From the NCBI GenBank assembly GCA_031272545.1, contig JAISTP010000054.1, positions 1 through 57,528 on the forward strand: 57,528 nucleotides of DNA, read 5' to 3'. Made by a program: the position numbers and the translations under genes. A model generated the notes under the pieces. It was given only the letters and a program-made list of their open reading frames with translations, made no database searches and was not told the origin of the DNA. Positions 16,218 to 24,743 of this stretch are shown in pieces (position 1 is the first letter of the stretch; the number at the start of each line of letters is the position of its first letter). The stretch comes from Bacilli bacterium (lineage in GTDB: Bacteria; Bacillota_I; Bacilli_A; JAJDGJ01).

Positions 16218-17780
16218 TTATTTAGCTACTTCACTAGCTTTTGTTTCTCTAACAACTGAAACTTTAATTTGTCCAGGATAAGTTAATTCATTTTCTATTC
16301 TTTCTTTAATATCACGAGCAATTTTATAACATCCTAAATCATCAATTTCATCAGGACGAACAATAACTCTAATTTCTCTACCAGCTTGAATAGCATAAGT
16401 TTCACTAACACCTTTAAATGAATGAGCAATGTTTTCAAGATTTTCTAATCTTTGAATATAAGCTTGCATTGATTCAGCTCTTGCTCCTGGTCGTGAAGCA
16501 CTTAAAGCATCAGCCGCAGCTACTAATACCGGAATAACACCATTTGCTGGTTTATTACCATGATGTGATTCAATAGCATTAATCACAAATGGATGTTCTC
16601 CATACTTTTTAGCATATTTAGCTCCTAATTCAACATGAGAACCTTCTTGTTCAAAATCAACAGCTTTACCAATATCATGTAATAATCCAGCACGTCTAGC
16701 TAAATTAACATCTTCCCCTAACTCAGCGGCTAGCATTCCACTTAAGAAAGCTACTTCCATCGAATGTTTTAAAGCTGATTGACCATAAGAAGTACGATAT
16801 TTTAATTTACCAATTAATTTAACCAATTCTTTATTAATCTTAGTAATTCCTAAATCAAAGATAGCTTGTTCACCAGCTTCTTTAATTGATTTATTAATAT
16901 TATCACGTGCTTTCTTAACTAATTCTTCAATACGTGAAGGTTGAATACGCCCATCTTCAATTAACATTTCTAAAGCCATACGAGCTGTTTCTCTTCTAAT
17001 TGGATCAAAACAAGATACCGTGATAATTTCAGGGGTATCATCAATAATTAAATCAACACCAGTAGCATTTTCAATAGCTCTAATATTACGTCCTTCACGT
17101 CCGATAATACGGCCCTTCATTTCTTCATTAGGTAATGATACAGCACTAATCATTCTTTCACCTGCTTGATCAGCACTATACTTTTGAACAGCATTCGCCA
17201 CAATTTCAGCAGCTCTACTTTCAGCTTTTTCTTTTGCTTCTTCTTCGGCTTCTTTAATTAAAGAAGCTGTTTCCATTTCAATTTGTGAATGAACCAATGA
17301 AATAAGTTCATCTTTAGCTTCAACTTTAGAATAACCAGATATTTTTTCTAATAAATTAATTTGTTCATTAATTTTATTATCTAATTCTTCTTCCGCTTTT
17401 TTTACTTTATTTATTTTTTTATCTAACTCTGTCTCTTTAGACATTAACAATTCTTGACGTCCTGAAACCATCAATTCTCTTTTATCAATTGATTGTTCTC
17501 TTTTTAAAAGATTATTTTCACTTTCACTTATTTCTTGACGTCTTGCCTTAATTTCCTGCTCAGCTTCTAATTTATATTCATGAGCAAGTGTCTTTGCATC
17601 TAAAACTGCATTTTTTTCAATATTGATAGCTTTTTTATTAGCATCATCAATAATATCATCAGCATTAGCCTTAGCTTTTAATATTTTAAAATGACTTAAT
17701 AATTTCAAAAATAAAAAACCTAGAACAAAGGCAACTATGAATATGATAACATCTATTAGACCTAAACTTGATAAGTCCAT
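16218..17780 (-). CDS. rny: Ribonuclease Y
   Basis: Membrane-tethered endoribonuclease that starts mRNA turnover in many Firmicutes, 520 residues as usual. A transmembrane anchor (about 8-28) is followed by a long charged coiled coil (about 30-195), a KH domain with [15 protein letters not shown] (about residue 215) and an HD domain with [10 protein letters not shown] (about residue 353). The C-terminus ends in the typical [20 protein letters not shown] precedes the ATG and a promoter lies at 17815-17843. Its NrnA and YmdB neighbours make this an RNA-degradation locus. Confidence 0.97.
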   Translation of the reverse strand: MDLSSLGLIDVIIFIVAFVLGFLFLKLLSHFKILKAKANADDIIDDANKKAINIEKNAVLDAKTLAHEYKLEAEQEIKARRQEISESENNLLKREQSIDKRELMVSGRQELLMSKETELDKKINKVKKAEEELDNKINEQINLLEKISGYSKVEAKDELISLVHSQIEMETASLIKEAEEEAKEKAESRAAEIVANAVQKYSADQAGERMISAVSLPNEEMKGRIIGREGRNIRAIENATGVDLIIDDTPEIITVSCFDPIRRETARMALEMLIEDGRIQPSRIEELVKKARDNINKSIKEAGEQAIFDLGITKINKELVKLIGKLKYRTSYGQSALKHSMEVAFLSGMLAAELGEDVNLARRAGLLHDIGKAVDFEQEGSHVELGAKYAKKYGEHPFVINAIESHHGNKPANGVIPVLVAAADALSASRPGARAESMQAYIQRLENLENIAHSFKGVSETYAIQAGREIRVIVRPDEIDDLGCYKIARDIKERIENELTYPGQIKVSVVRETKASEVAK

Positions 17781-17814
17781 AGATTGCCTCCTATTATTTT
17801 TTTTAGATGTTCTA

Positions 17815-17843
17815 ATTATACAATATTAATGTTTAAACTACAA
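17815..17843 (-). promoter_or_regulatory. Promoter of rny
   Basis: Minus strand: -35 TTGTAG (17838-17843), 17-nt spacer, -10 TATAAT (17815-17820). It lies just beyond the nrnA stop codon. Confidence 0.6.
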
Positions 17844-17847
17844 TATT

Positions 17848-18780
17848 CTAAAATAACTTGGCCACTAAATTATCTAAAATGGTTTGAACACGAGCTAAAC
17901 TAGTAGCTTTGATACCACTTGCAAATTTGTGACCACCACCACCCATTGCTTGAGCAACATCATTAATTTGAATATGTTTAGATCTAATAGAGACATGATA
18001 AAAACCAGTATCTTCAGAATAGACAACACTTACCCAAATATCAATTCCTTCAATATCAGCTAAAACATTAACATGTTCTTTAGCTTTTTCAAAACAAATA
18101 TCAAATTGTTCATAGTCTTCTTTTTCTAAAATATAATAAGCTAAACGATTACCAATAATTTGATAATTTTGTAGAATATAACCCACTAATTTAGTATCAT
18201 TAACACTTCTTTTATATAAATTTTCATAAGATTTTGTTAGATCAACACCATTATCTAAAAGATAAGAAGCCATCGCAAATACTTCACTAGTCGTATTGTT
18301 ATGTAAAAAACGACCAGTATCACCAACAATACCAATAAAAAAGTAAGTACTTGCAATAGAAGATAATGTATAAGTACTATTTTTTATTAAATTAGCTAAT
18401 ATAAAACTTGTAGCACATTTATCAACTTCTACTAAATTAATATTTCCATATTGTTCGACAATAGGATGATGATCAATTTTAATAATTTCTCTAGCTAAAT
18501 TATATCTTTCATCATCAATACGACTAGTATTTGCGGTATCTAAGACAATAGCTAAAGAAGATTGAATTACTTCATCATTAACTTTATCTTTTCTAGGAAA
18601 AGTAGTTCCATTTAAACTATCATTATTTTTACCTAGAGCATAAACTTTTTTATTATTAAAGTTATCTAAAATAAATTGTTTTAACCCAAATTGACTTCCT
18701 AAAGCATCAGGATCAGGAAATTGATGGGTAAAAATACAAATAGAATCATATTCTTCTATTTTATTAAATATTTCATTCAT
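17848..18780 (-). CDS. nrnA: DHH/DHHA1 family phosphoesterase, NrnA-like oligoribonuclease/pAp phosphatase
   Basis: A 310-residue cytoplasmic enzyme expected to degrade nanoRNAs and dephosphorylate 3'-phosphoadenosine 5'-phosphate. DHH-domain motifs are THQFPDPDALGSQ (about residues 18-30), VLDTAN (about 84), the name-giving DHHP (about 105) and VGDTGRF (about 155). The DHHA1 end has GGGGHKFASG (about 283). It lies one promoter upstream of RNase Y. Other DHH proteins such as c-di-AMP hydrolases have extra GGDEF/PAS or membrane parts that are absent here, so NrnA type is preferred. Confidence 0.88.
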   Translation of the reverse strand: MNEIFNKIEEYDSICIFTHQFPDPDALGSQFGLKQFILDNFNNKKVYALGKNNDSLNGTTFPRKDKVNDEVIQSSLAIVLDTANTSRIDDERYNLAREIIKIDHHPIVEQYGNINLVEVDKCATSFILANLIKNSTYTLSSIASTYFFIGIVGDTGRFLHNNTTSEVFAMASYLLDNGVDLTKSYENLYKRSVNDTKLVGYILQNYQIIGNRLAYYILEKEDYEQFDICFEKAKEHVNVLADIEGIDIWVSVVYSEDTGFYHVSIRSKHIQINDVAQAMGGGGHKFASGIKATSLARVQTILDNLVAKLF

Positions 18781-18809
18781 GTTATCCCTCTTTATCTTAA
18801 TATCTTAAT

Positions 18810-19919
18810 TTATTTTAAAGTAAATTTAAGATATACTTCTTTTTGTTTATTATCAATAATTCCAAAATAAACATCATTATTAGAACTCATTACACTAAAA
18901 GCTCTTAAGTTACCAATATCTTCTCTTAAATTATTGGTTAAATCTAGAACAAAATAAATACCATTATTAACTAATATTGCTTTATCATCAATTAACGAAA
19001 CTAATGACTCACTATTGGCATAAGTTATTATTTTAGAAAAATCTGGTTTAATGAAAATAGTACTACTTCCATTATTAAAAACAACAAAAGAATCATTTTT
19101 ATAAATATTTATTTCACTATTTTCTAAACTATAATTTTTAAAATAAGCACTAACATCATATTTGATAATTGGTTTAATTTTCGTAATACTATTTTTATCA
19201 TTAATATTATAACCTTCAATTACATAAGTATTATTAGTTTTAACAATCATAAATAATCCTTTACCAAGATTGTTAATTGCAATAACTCTTCTAACATTTT
19301 CATCATTATTTTGAAGAACTTTCATTTTGTTATTCTTATTAAAAGAAACAACACTTTGTAAGTTTTGAATCATAATAACATTATCACCATCAACAATAGG
19401 ATTAGTATATTGATCATTTAAATTATCATAAGTGACTAAATCATCTTTACTAACACGCGACATTCCAGTATGAGTAAAATCGGTATTAGATTCAATGCTA
19501 GTATAAATACTATTGTTTGCATAAACAGTATTAGTATCAAAAATTAATTCAAAATCATTTCTTTTAAAGATTTCATTACATTTTGAATCACGTTCTTTAT
19601 AATAAGAAATATTACTACCATCTTGTACTAAGATAATATCATCATTACCACTACGATATACTTTACTACTATTTGTTAGACCACAATAATTAGCATTTTT
19701 AGCATCACTAAAACTATATTTTTTTACTATTCCAGATACATCGCCAGTTTTAAAACTATTAACTCCAAGAATTAATAAATCGCTTTTCTTAAAACCTTTA
19801 TCATTAACAGTAACAATTTTAGTAATATTTTTTACAAATACTTTATTACCCAAATCATTTTGAATTAACAAAATGCTTAACAATAATAATAATAATATAA
19901 CAAGTAGTTTATTTCTCAT
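18810..19919 (-). CDS. Unknown membrane-anchored extracytoplasmic protein
   Basis: 369 residues. A very hydrophobic N-terminal segment (LLVILLLLLLSILLI, about residues 5-19) after a short basic start indicates a signal anchor, with the rest outside. The remainder is soluble, rich in Asn, Asp, Ser and Tyr, and alternates short beta-like hydrophobic stretches with polar turns, which suggests a beta-propeller-like fold (inference). Two Cys (NYCGL, about residue 78, and SKCNEI, about 113) could form a disulfide. I recognise no family. It has its own promoter (19940-19968) and is 29 bases upstream of nrnA. Confidence 0.65.
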   Translation of the reverse strand: MRNKLLVILLLLLLSILLIQNDLGNKVFVKNITKIVTVNDKGFKKSDLLILGVNSFKTGDVSGIVKKYSFSDAKNANYCGLTNSSKVYRSGNDDIILVQDGSNISYYKERDSKCNEIFKRNDFELIFDTNTVYANNSIYTSIESNTDFTHTGMSRVSKDDLVTYDNLNDQYTNPIVDGDNVIMIQNLQSVVSFNKNNKMKVLQNNDENVRRVIAINNLGKGLFMIVKTNNTYVIEGYNINDKNSITKIKPIIKYDVSAYFKNYSLENSEINIYKNDSFVVFNNGSSTIFIKPDFSKIITYANSESLVSLIDDKAILVNNGIYFVLDLTNNLREDIGNLRAFSVMSSNNDVYFGIIDNKQKEVYLKFTLK

Positions 19920-19939
19920 TTATTTAATCACCTCATATG

Positions 19940-19968
19940 ATTATAAACAAAAAAGCAATAAATATCAA
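19940..19968 (-). promoter_or_regulatory. Promoter embedded in the preceding operon's terminator
   Basis: Minus strand: -35 TTGATA (19963-19968), 17-nt spacer, perfect -10 TATAAT (19940-19945), then GAGGTG and the ATG of the unknown surface protein. The -35 box lies in the loop and stem of the cit operon terminator (19952-19979). Confidence 0.65.
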
Positions 19969-19979
19969 TTTATTGCTTT
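19946..19979 (-). terminator. Terminator of the mesaconase/citDEF operon
   Basis: A perfect 12-bp stem (19952-19963 with 19968-19979), a 4-nt ATCA loop (19964-19967) and a T run on the minus strand. It lies 18 bases after the citF stop. Confidence 0.88.
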
Positions 19980-19997
19980 CTATATTCATAAGATAAA

Positions 19998-21473
19998 TTA
20001 CTTAACTTTATATAAATAATCTAATAATGTACCATCACGATATTCAAGAATTCCAACTTTTTCATCACTTAATTTAATAGGTTGAGGTTTGTTTGTTAGA
20101 GAAATAGCAATTTCATATAATTCTTCAATCGTTCTAATTTTTAAATTAGTTTCTTTCTTTAATTTTTCAATTAATTCTTTATGTTTAGGATTAATTGCGA
20201 CACCATATTCAGTTACTAAAACATCAATACTTTCACCAGGAGTAGTTATAGTAGTTACTTTATCTTTAACAACACTTAATCTAGAAGAAACTAATTTAGA
20301 AACAATGATAGCTAATTTAGCACCAGCAGCAGTATCACTATGACCACCTGAACCACCCATAATAACACCATTTGAAGCAGTAGTTACATTAACATTATAA
20401 TTTAAATCAATTTCAGTTGCTCCTAAAATAACAACATCTAAATCTTTAACGATATTTGTTTTATCATAAGGATTAGCATAATGAGATGCAGACATTTTTA
20501 AATGATTTTTGTTACGAACAATAGAAGAAGTAGCTTCTAAATCAAAGCATTGCACATCTTCTAATCTTTCAAAAAGATTAGCTTCTAACATTTTAACTAA
20601 ATATCCAGTAATTCCTCCAGATGCAAAAGAACCTTTGATATTATTTGCTTGCATTATTTTCATAAGTTCATCAGCTACAGCTAAAGAAATACCACCAGCT
20701 CCTGTTTGAAAAGAAAAACCATCTTTTAATAAACCACTATGTTCAATAACTACGGCCGCATATTCGGCAATTAATAAACCAAGTGGATCTTTAGTTATTT
20801 GAGTAGTTCCTGATACAATACCTTTTGGATCACCAATTTGTTCTACTTTAATAACATAATCAACATTGTTACCATCAATTTCAATATCCGCAACTTTATT
20901 AACAATATTATCAGTAACCGCAACAACTTTATTAGCCATTAAAGCATCCGCATAAGCATATCCTAATACCCCACAAGAACTTTTACCTTCAGAACCATTA
21001 ATATTACTTTCTTGATCAACACATGGACTAGCAATGAAAGCAACATCAATATTAACTTCTTTTTCCATAATAAGACGAGCACGAGCTCCATGTGAGTGCA
21101 TATAAACACCATCTTTTAAATAACCTTGAGAAATACAATCAGCTACAGGACCAGACATATATGCTGTATAAACTTTAGTAATATTTTTATTTTTTATTAA
21201 CTCAACCATATTAGCATGAACAGGAAAAATAGAACTAGCTACAATAGTAATATCTTTTAAATTTAATTCTTTAATTAAATCAAACATAATATTGGCAACA
21301 CCATCACCATTACGTAAATGATGATGAAAACTAAAAGTCATTCCATCTTTAAAATCAATCATATTTTTAAGTTCATTTAAATTAATTAATTTCTTATTTA
21401 AATCTTTACCTTTATTATTTTTAATATCATAATCATGAAATTGATATTCTTTAATACCATCAAATTTATTCAT
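19998..21473 (-). CDS. citF: Citrate lyase-type alpha subunit (citramalate lyase CoA-transferase subunit by context)
   Basis: About 491 residues, the usual size of CitF. The subunit exchanges the acetyl group on the acyl-carrier subunit for citrate or citramalate. It has CoA-transferase features: FSFHHHLRNGDGV near the N-terminus, the glycine-rich QTGAGGISLAVADE, ASGGITGYLVKMLEA and MGGSGGHSDTAAGAK. The start is ATG 21473, overlapping citE by 8 bases (ATGAATAA), with AGGTG six bases ahead. Because the operon also encodes glutamate mutase and methylaspartase, the substrate is probably citramalate rather than citrate (inference). No citC, citX or citG is in the window. Confidence 0.92.
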   Translation of the reverse strand: MNKFDGIKEYQFHDYDIKNNKGKDLNKKLINLNELKNMIDFKDGMTFSFHHHLRNGDGVANIMFDLIKELNLKDITIVASSIFPVHANMVELIKNKNITKVYTAYMSGPVADCISQGYLKDGVYMHSHGARARLIMEKEVNIDVAFIASPCVDQESNINGSEGKSSCGVLGYAYADALMANKVVAVTDNIVNKVADIEIDGNNVDYVIKVEQIGDPKGIVSGTTQITKDPLGLLIAEYAAVVIEHSGLLKDGFSFQTGAGGISLAVADELMKIMQANNIKGSFASGGITGYLVKMLEANLFERLEDVQCFDLEATSSIVRNKNHLKMSASHYANPYDKTNIVKDLDVVILGATEIDLNYNVNVTTASNGVIMGGSGGHSDTAAGAKLAIIVSKLVSSRLSVVKDKVTTITTPGESIDVLVTEYGVAINPKHKELIEKLKKETNLKIRTIEELYEIAISLTNKPQPIKLSDEKVGILEYRDGTLLDYLYKVK

Positions 21474-22320
21474 TGATAACACCTGCTTTCTTAGCATTTT
21501 CTAAAACTAAATGAGAACGATTAATAATAGGTGCATCAACCATTTTACCATTTAAACTAAATACGCCAATACCATCTTCTTTAGCTTTATTAGCTGCATA
21601 GACAACTTCACGAGCATAATCAATCTCTTTTTGAGTTGGAGTAAAAATAGCATTAACATAACGAACTTGACGCGGATTAATACATGCCTTACCAGTAAAA
21701 CCATAAGCTTTAGCTTTTTTTGTATCAATATTTAACATTTCAAAATCTTCAACATCAGTAAAAGGCGTATCTAAACTAAATTTATTCAAAGCTTTACAAG
21801 TTAAAGCAATACTTTGACGTGCCATTAATATTTCATCACTTTGTTTAGTTCTTTCAATTTGCATATCTAAAGAATAATCTTCAGCACCAAATAACATTCC
21901 TGAAACTAAATCACTAGCACTTAAAATATCTTTTAAATTTAAAACACCACTAGCACTTTCAATTAAAGTAATAATTTTAATATTAGTATCTTTAATTTCA
22001 TTTTCTAAAGCTATAACACTTTCAACATCAGCTTTAGCAAGCATAATAAAATCGATATCAAATTCTTTGACCATATTAATATCATCATAAAAATATGGTG
22101 AATCTAAAGGATTAATACGGACAATACGAACAACACTATCTTTTTTAAAAAACTTAAAAGCTTCATTTAATAATTCACGAGCACTATCTTTTTGACTTAA
22201 ACTAATAGCATCTTCTAAATCAAATATAATAGCATCACTACCTAGAAGATGAGCTGTTTGAACCATTCCAGGATTATTAGCAGGAATAAATAAAGCACTT
22301 CTTATAAAAGGCATTTCCAT
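21466..22320 (-). CDS. citE: Citrate lyase-type beta subunit (citramalyl lyase by context)
   Basis: A 284-residue HpcH/HpaI-type aldolase-lyase that cleaves the acyl thioester to oxaloacetate or, for citramalate, pyruvate plus acetyl-carrier. Motifs are RSALFIPANNPGM at the N-terminus, DAIIFDLEDAIS (about residue 30), FIMLAKAD, TLIESASGVLN (about 117), MLFGAEDYSLDM and KACINPRQV (about 218). The first base of its start codon is the last base of the citD stop codon (TAATG), which fits the fixed subunit ratio of the complex. The pathway context favours citramalate over citrate. Confidence 0.93.
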   Translation of the reverse strand: MEMPFIRSALFIPANNPGMVQTAHLLGSDAIIFDLEDAISLSQKDSARELLNEAFKFFKKDSVVRIVRINPLDSPYFYDDINMVKEFDIDFIMLAKADVESVIALENEIKDTNIKIITLIESASGVLNLKDILSASDLVSGMLFGAEDYSLDMQIERTKQSDEILMARQSIALTCKALNKFSLDTPFTDVEDFEMLNIDTKKAKAYGFTGKACINPRQVRYVNAIFTPTQKEIDYAREVVYAANKAKEDGIGVFSLNGKMVDAPIINRSHLVLENAKKAGVINE

Positions 22321-22577
22321 TACTTTAACCCCCTTTTTAAAGCCGTTCTTACGCGAGCTGCAATCGCATAATCTAAAGCACCTTGATCTTTTAAATTAAT
22401 TGTAATATTTTCAATATTAAATTCATCTAAAACATTATTAACTACTTTTAAGATGTCTTCTTCAAACATATCTTTAACTGGACTTTCTAAATTAATGATA
22501 CGACCACTATCATTATTAGATATTTCTACTAAAACATCATTAGATTCTAAAGTTCCAGCTACACTATCTTTAATCAT
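22320..22577 (-). CDS. citD: Citrate lyase-type acyl carrier protein (gamma subunit)
   Basis: An 85-residue carrier that holds the phosphoribosyl-dephospho-CoA arm. The attachment segment VAGTLESNDV near the N-terminus contains the Ser (residue 12) that corresponds to the modified Ser of known CitD proteins. The rest resembles CitD (INLESPVKDMF ... INLKDQGALDYAIAARVRTAL). Its stop codon overlaps the citE start by one base. The genes for making and attaching the prosthetic group are not in this window and must be elsewhere. Confidence 0.93.
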   Translation of the reverse strand: MIKDSVAGTLESNDVLVEISNNDSGRIINLESPVKDMFEEDILKVVNNVLDEFNIENITINLKDQGALDYAIAARVRTALKRGLK

Positions 22578-22579
22578 GA

Positions 22580-23137
22580 TTATTCTTTCTCCTTTAAATA
22601 TTCTTGTGGACCTTGAATATATAAATCATTACCATGAATATCATTAACAACAATTATAGGAAGATTTTCTACTTCAAGTCTTCTTACCGCTTCTGATTGT
22701 AAATCTTCATAAGCAATAATTTCAGCTTTTTTTACACAATTACCTATTAAAGCAGCGGCACCACCAACTGCCGCAAAATAAACAGCTCTACCTTTTAAAG
22801 CTTCTTTTACCGTATCACTTCTTTTACCTTTACCAATCATCCCAATTAAACCTTCTTCAATAAGACGAGGAGTATAAGCATCCATACGATATGAAGTAGT
22901 AGGCCCACCACTACCAAAAGCAAAACCAGGTTTAGTTGGAGTTGGTCCAACATAATAAATAACTTGATTCTTAACATCAAAAGGCATTTTTTCACCTTTA
23001 TCTAAAGCTTCAATAAATCTTTTATGAGCAGCATCCCTAGCTGTATAAATAACACCAGATAATAAAACTTGATCACCACTTTTTAAATCCTTAATTTTAT
23101 CAAAAGTAAGAGGTGTTTCTAATTTAATCGTACTCAT
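22580..23137 (-). CDS. Class I fumarase-type hydratase, beta subunit (mesaconase by context)
   Basis: 185 residues, homologous to the C-terminal part of class I fumarases and to the beta subunit of tartrate dehydratase. Typical blocks are LKSGDQVLLSGVIYTARDAAHKR cut short here as LLSGVIYTARDAAH, YYVGPTPTKPG, GSGGPTTSYRMD, GKGKRSD and FAAVGGAAALIG. Together with the alpha subunit it forms an oxygen-sensitive [4Fe-4S] hydro-lyase. In this operon the expected reaction is hydration of mesaconate to (S)-citramalate, linking methylaspartase to the lyase. Fumarase or tartrate dehydratase activity cannot be excluded from sequence. It follows the alpha gene without a gap. Confidence 0.9.
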   Translation of the reverse strand: MSTIKLETPLTFDKIKDLKSGDQVLLSGVIYTARDAAHKRFIEALDKGEKMPFDVKNQVIYYVGPTPTKPGFAFGSGGPTTSYRMDAYTPRLIEEGLIGMIGKGKRSDTVKEALKGRAVYFAAVGGAAALIGNCVKKAEIIAYEDLQSEAVRRLEVENLPIIVVNDIHGNDLYIQGPQEYLKEKE

Positions 23138-23980
23138 TTATAACACCACCTTTATATGACGAGCTGCATGACAATTAATGTTTACAGCTACTGGAAGTCC
23201 TGCAATGTGAGTTGCAAACATTTCAATATTTACTTTTAAAACAAAAGTTTTACCACCAAAACCTTGAGGACCTATACCCATTTTATTTATTTCTTCTTCT
23301 AATTCTTTTTCTAAAGCTAATAATTTTTCATTTGGATTAACATAATCAAGATTACGAATTGCAGCTTGTTTAGCTAATTTAGCAACCATTTCAAAATCTC
23401 CACCTAAACCAACACCAATAACTAAAGGAGGACAAGGATTAGGTCCAGCTTCTTTAACTACTTTTAAAATAAATTCTTTAGCACCTTCAATACCAGCTGC
23501 TGGAGGAAACATTTTTAATTGTGACATGTTTTCACTTCCAAAGCCTTTAGCAGCTAAAACTAAAGTAAGCTTATCTCCTTCAACAATATCATAATGAATA
23601 ATAGCTGGTGTATTATTCAAAGTATTAACACGATCAAGAGGATTATTTACCACACTTTTACGAAGATAACCTTCAGTATAACCTTGAGCTACTCCTTCAT
23701 TAATCGCATCAGTTAATAATCCACCTTCAATATGAACATCTTGTCCAATACTAGCAAAACACACAACCATACCTGTATCTTGACACATAGGACGTTGTTC
23801 ATTACGAGCAATATTAGCATTTTCAATAATAATATTTAACATTTCTTTAGCTAGTTTACCATCTTCTTCACTAGCTTTCTTTTCAATCATAGCTTGAACA
23901 TCATGAGGTAAATCACATGTCATTCTTATACATGCGCCTTTAACTTGTTCAACTACATCTTGATAATTAATAGTTCTCAT
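23138..23980 (-). CDS. Class I fumarase-type hydratase, alpha subunit (mesaconase by context)
   Basis: 280 residues and the iron-sulfur part of a two-subunit class I hydro-lyase. Three Cys able to bind the [4Fe-4S] cluster are seen: RPMCQDTGM (about residue 63), GPNPCPPLVIGVGLGG (about 184) and NINCHAARH (near the C-terminus). Other family blocks are FGSENMSQLKMFPPA and GPQGFGGKTF. AAGGAG precedes the ATG. It follows a terminator (24000-24026), so transcription needs read-through or an unseen promoter. Mesaconate is the expected substrate given methylaspartase upstream and the lyase downstream. Confidence 0.9.
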   Translation of the reverse strand: MRTINYQDVVEQVKGACIRMTCDLPHDVQAMIEKKASEEDGKLAKEMLNIIIENANIARNEQRPMCQDTGMVVCFASIGQDVHIEGGLLTDAINEGVAQGYTEGYLRKSVVNNPLDRVNTLNNTPAIIHYDIVEGDKLTLVLAAKGFGSENMSQLKMFPPAAGIEGAKEFILKVVKEAGPNPCPPLVIGVGLGGDFEMVAKLAKQAAIRNLDYVNPNEKLLALEKELEEEINKMGIGPQGFGGKTFVLKVNIEMFATHIAGLPVAVNINCHAARHIKVVL

Positions 23981-23999
23981 TTTTAACTCCTTTTTAAAT

Positions 24000-24026
24000 A
24001 AAAAGTAGCTATCTTAGATAGCTACT
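24000..24026 (-). terminator. Terminator inside the glutamate fermentation locus
   Basis: A stem of 9-10 bp (24004-24013 with 24017-24026) followed on the minus strand by a T-rich stretch. It lies between the DUF4176 gene and the mesaconase alpha gene and may set the ratio of upstream to downstream genes. Confidence 0.75.
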
Positions 24027-24030
24027 CTAT

Positions 24031-24681
24031 TTACTCTTCAATATTATCTTCTTTAACTTTTTCAACTAGATAATCTTTATGATAAATCTTATTTGAAATT
24101 AAACTTTCTTTCAACATAAGTTCATATCCATCATTTTCTAAATCAGTATAACCAACAAAGACAACTTCTTCAATATTTTCAGCATTAAAATAAACATACA
24201 TAGAATCATTGAAAACACCCATTGGATATGGAATACCACGATAATCAATAAAGTAATCTTTACCTTTAGGTTGAACCATTCTTTGTTCAATAACTAAAGA
24301 TACTAATTTATCATCTTTTTCTATTTTAACAATAGAACCAAGTGGTAAATATTCTTTTAAGTATTGTTCTGAACAACTAAGTAAATCATTAAAATCTACA
24401 CATAACATTGTAAAATGCTCTAATTCATCAGTAACTGATACATAAGCACCAATCTTTTCAATGGAAATTAAACCATTTTCATAATAATTCTCATTACCAT
24501 TTAGAAAATCTAAAATACTAGTAATTAAATCATTATCTAAAACATTTTTATCAATAAAATCATTAATGTATTCAATATATTTATCATTATTAATGTTTAC
24601 GTCTACTAATTCTTCTAGGTTATACTGGTCAAGTTGTTTATGAACTAGACCAATTAAATAATCTTGTTGTATTTCGTTCAT
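24031..24681 (-). CDS. DUF4176 domain protein
   Basis: 216 residues, acidic, without signal peptide or membrane segment. The N-terminal 90 residues are helical-looking and unrecognised. The second part matches DUF4176: YLPLGSIVKIEK (about 111), the DY-x-GIPYPMGVF block (about 142-152) and YVYFNAENIEEVVFVGYTD (about 157-175). DUF4176 proteins are often encoded near type VII secretion genes; none is seen here. The gene has its own promoter and terminator although it sits between two enzymes of one pathway. Function unknown. Confidence 0.75.
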   Translation of the reverse strand: MNEIQQDYLIGLVHKQLDQYNLEELVDVNINNDKYIEYINDFIDKNVLDNDLITSILDFLNGNENYYENGLISIEKIGAYVSVTDELEHFTMLCVDFNDLLSCSEQYLKEYLPLGSIVKIEKDDKLVSLVIEQRMVQPKGKDYFIDYRGIPYPMGVFNDSMYVYFNAENIEEVVFVGYTDLENDGYELMLKESLISNKIYHKDYLVEKVKEDNIEE

Positions 24682-24711
24682 GATCGTACCCCTAACATAT
24701 ATAGTACTAAC

Positions 24712-24740
24712 ATTATAACAAAATCAGCAAAAGTATACAA
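24712..24740 (-). promoter_or_regulatory. Promoter of the DUF4176 gene
   Basis: Minus strand: -35 TTGTAT (24735-24740), 17-nt spacer ending in an extended TGT, perfect -10 TATAAT (24712-24717). It starts four bases past the methylaspartase stop codon. Confidence 0.7.
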
Positions 24741-24743
24741 ATA

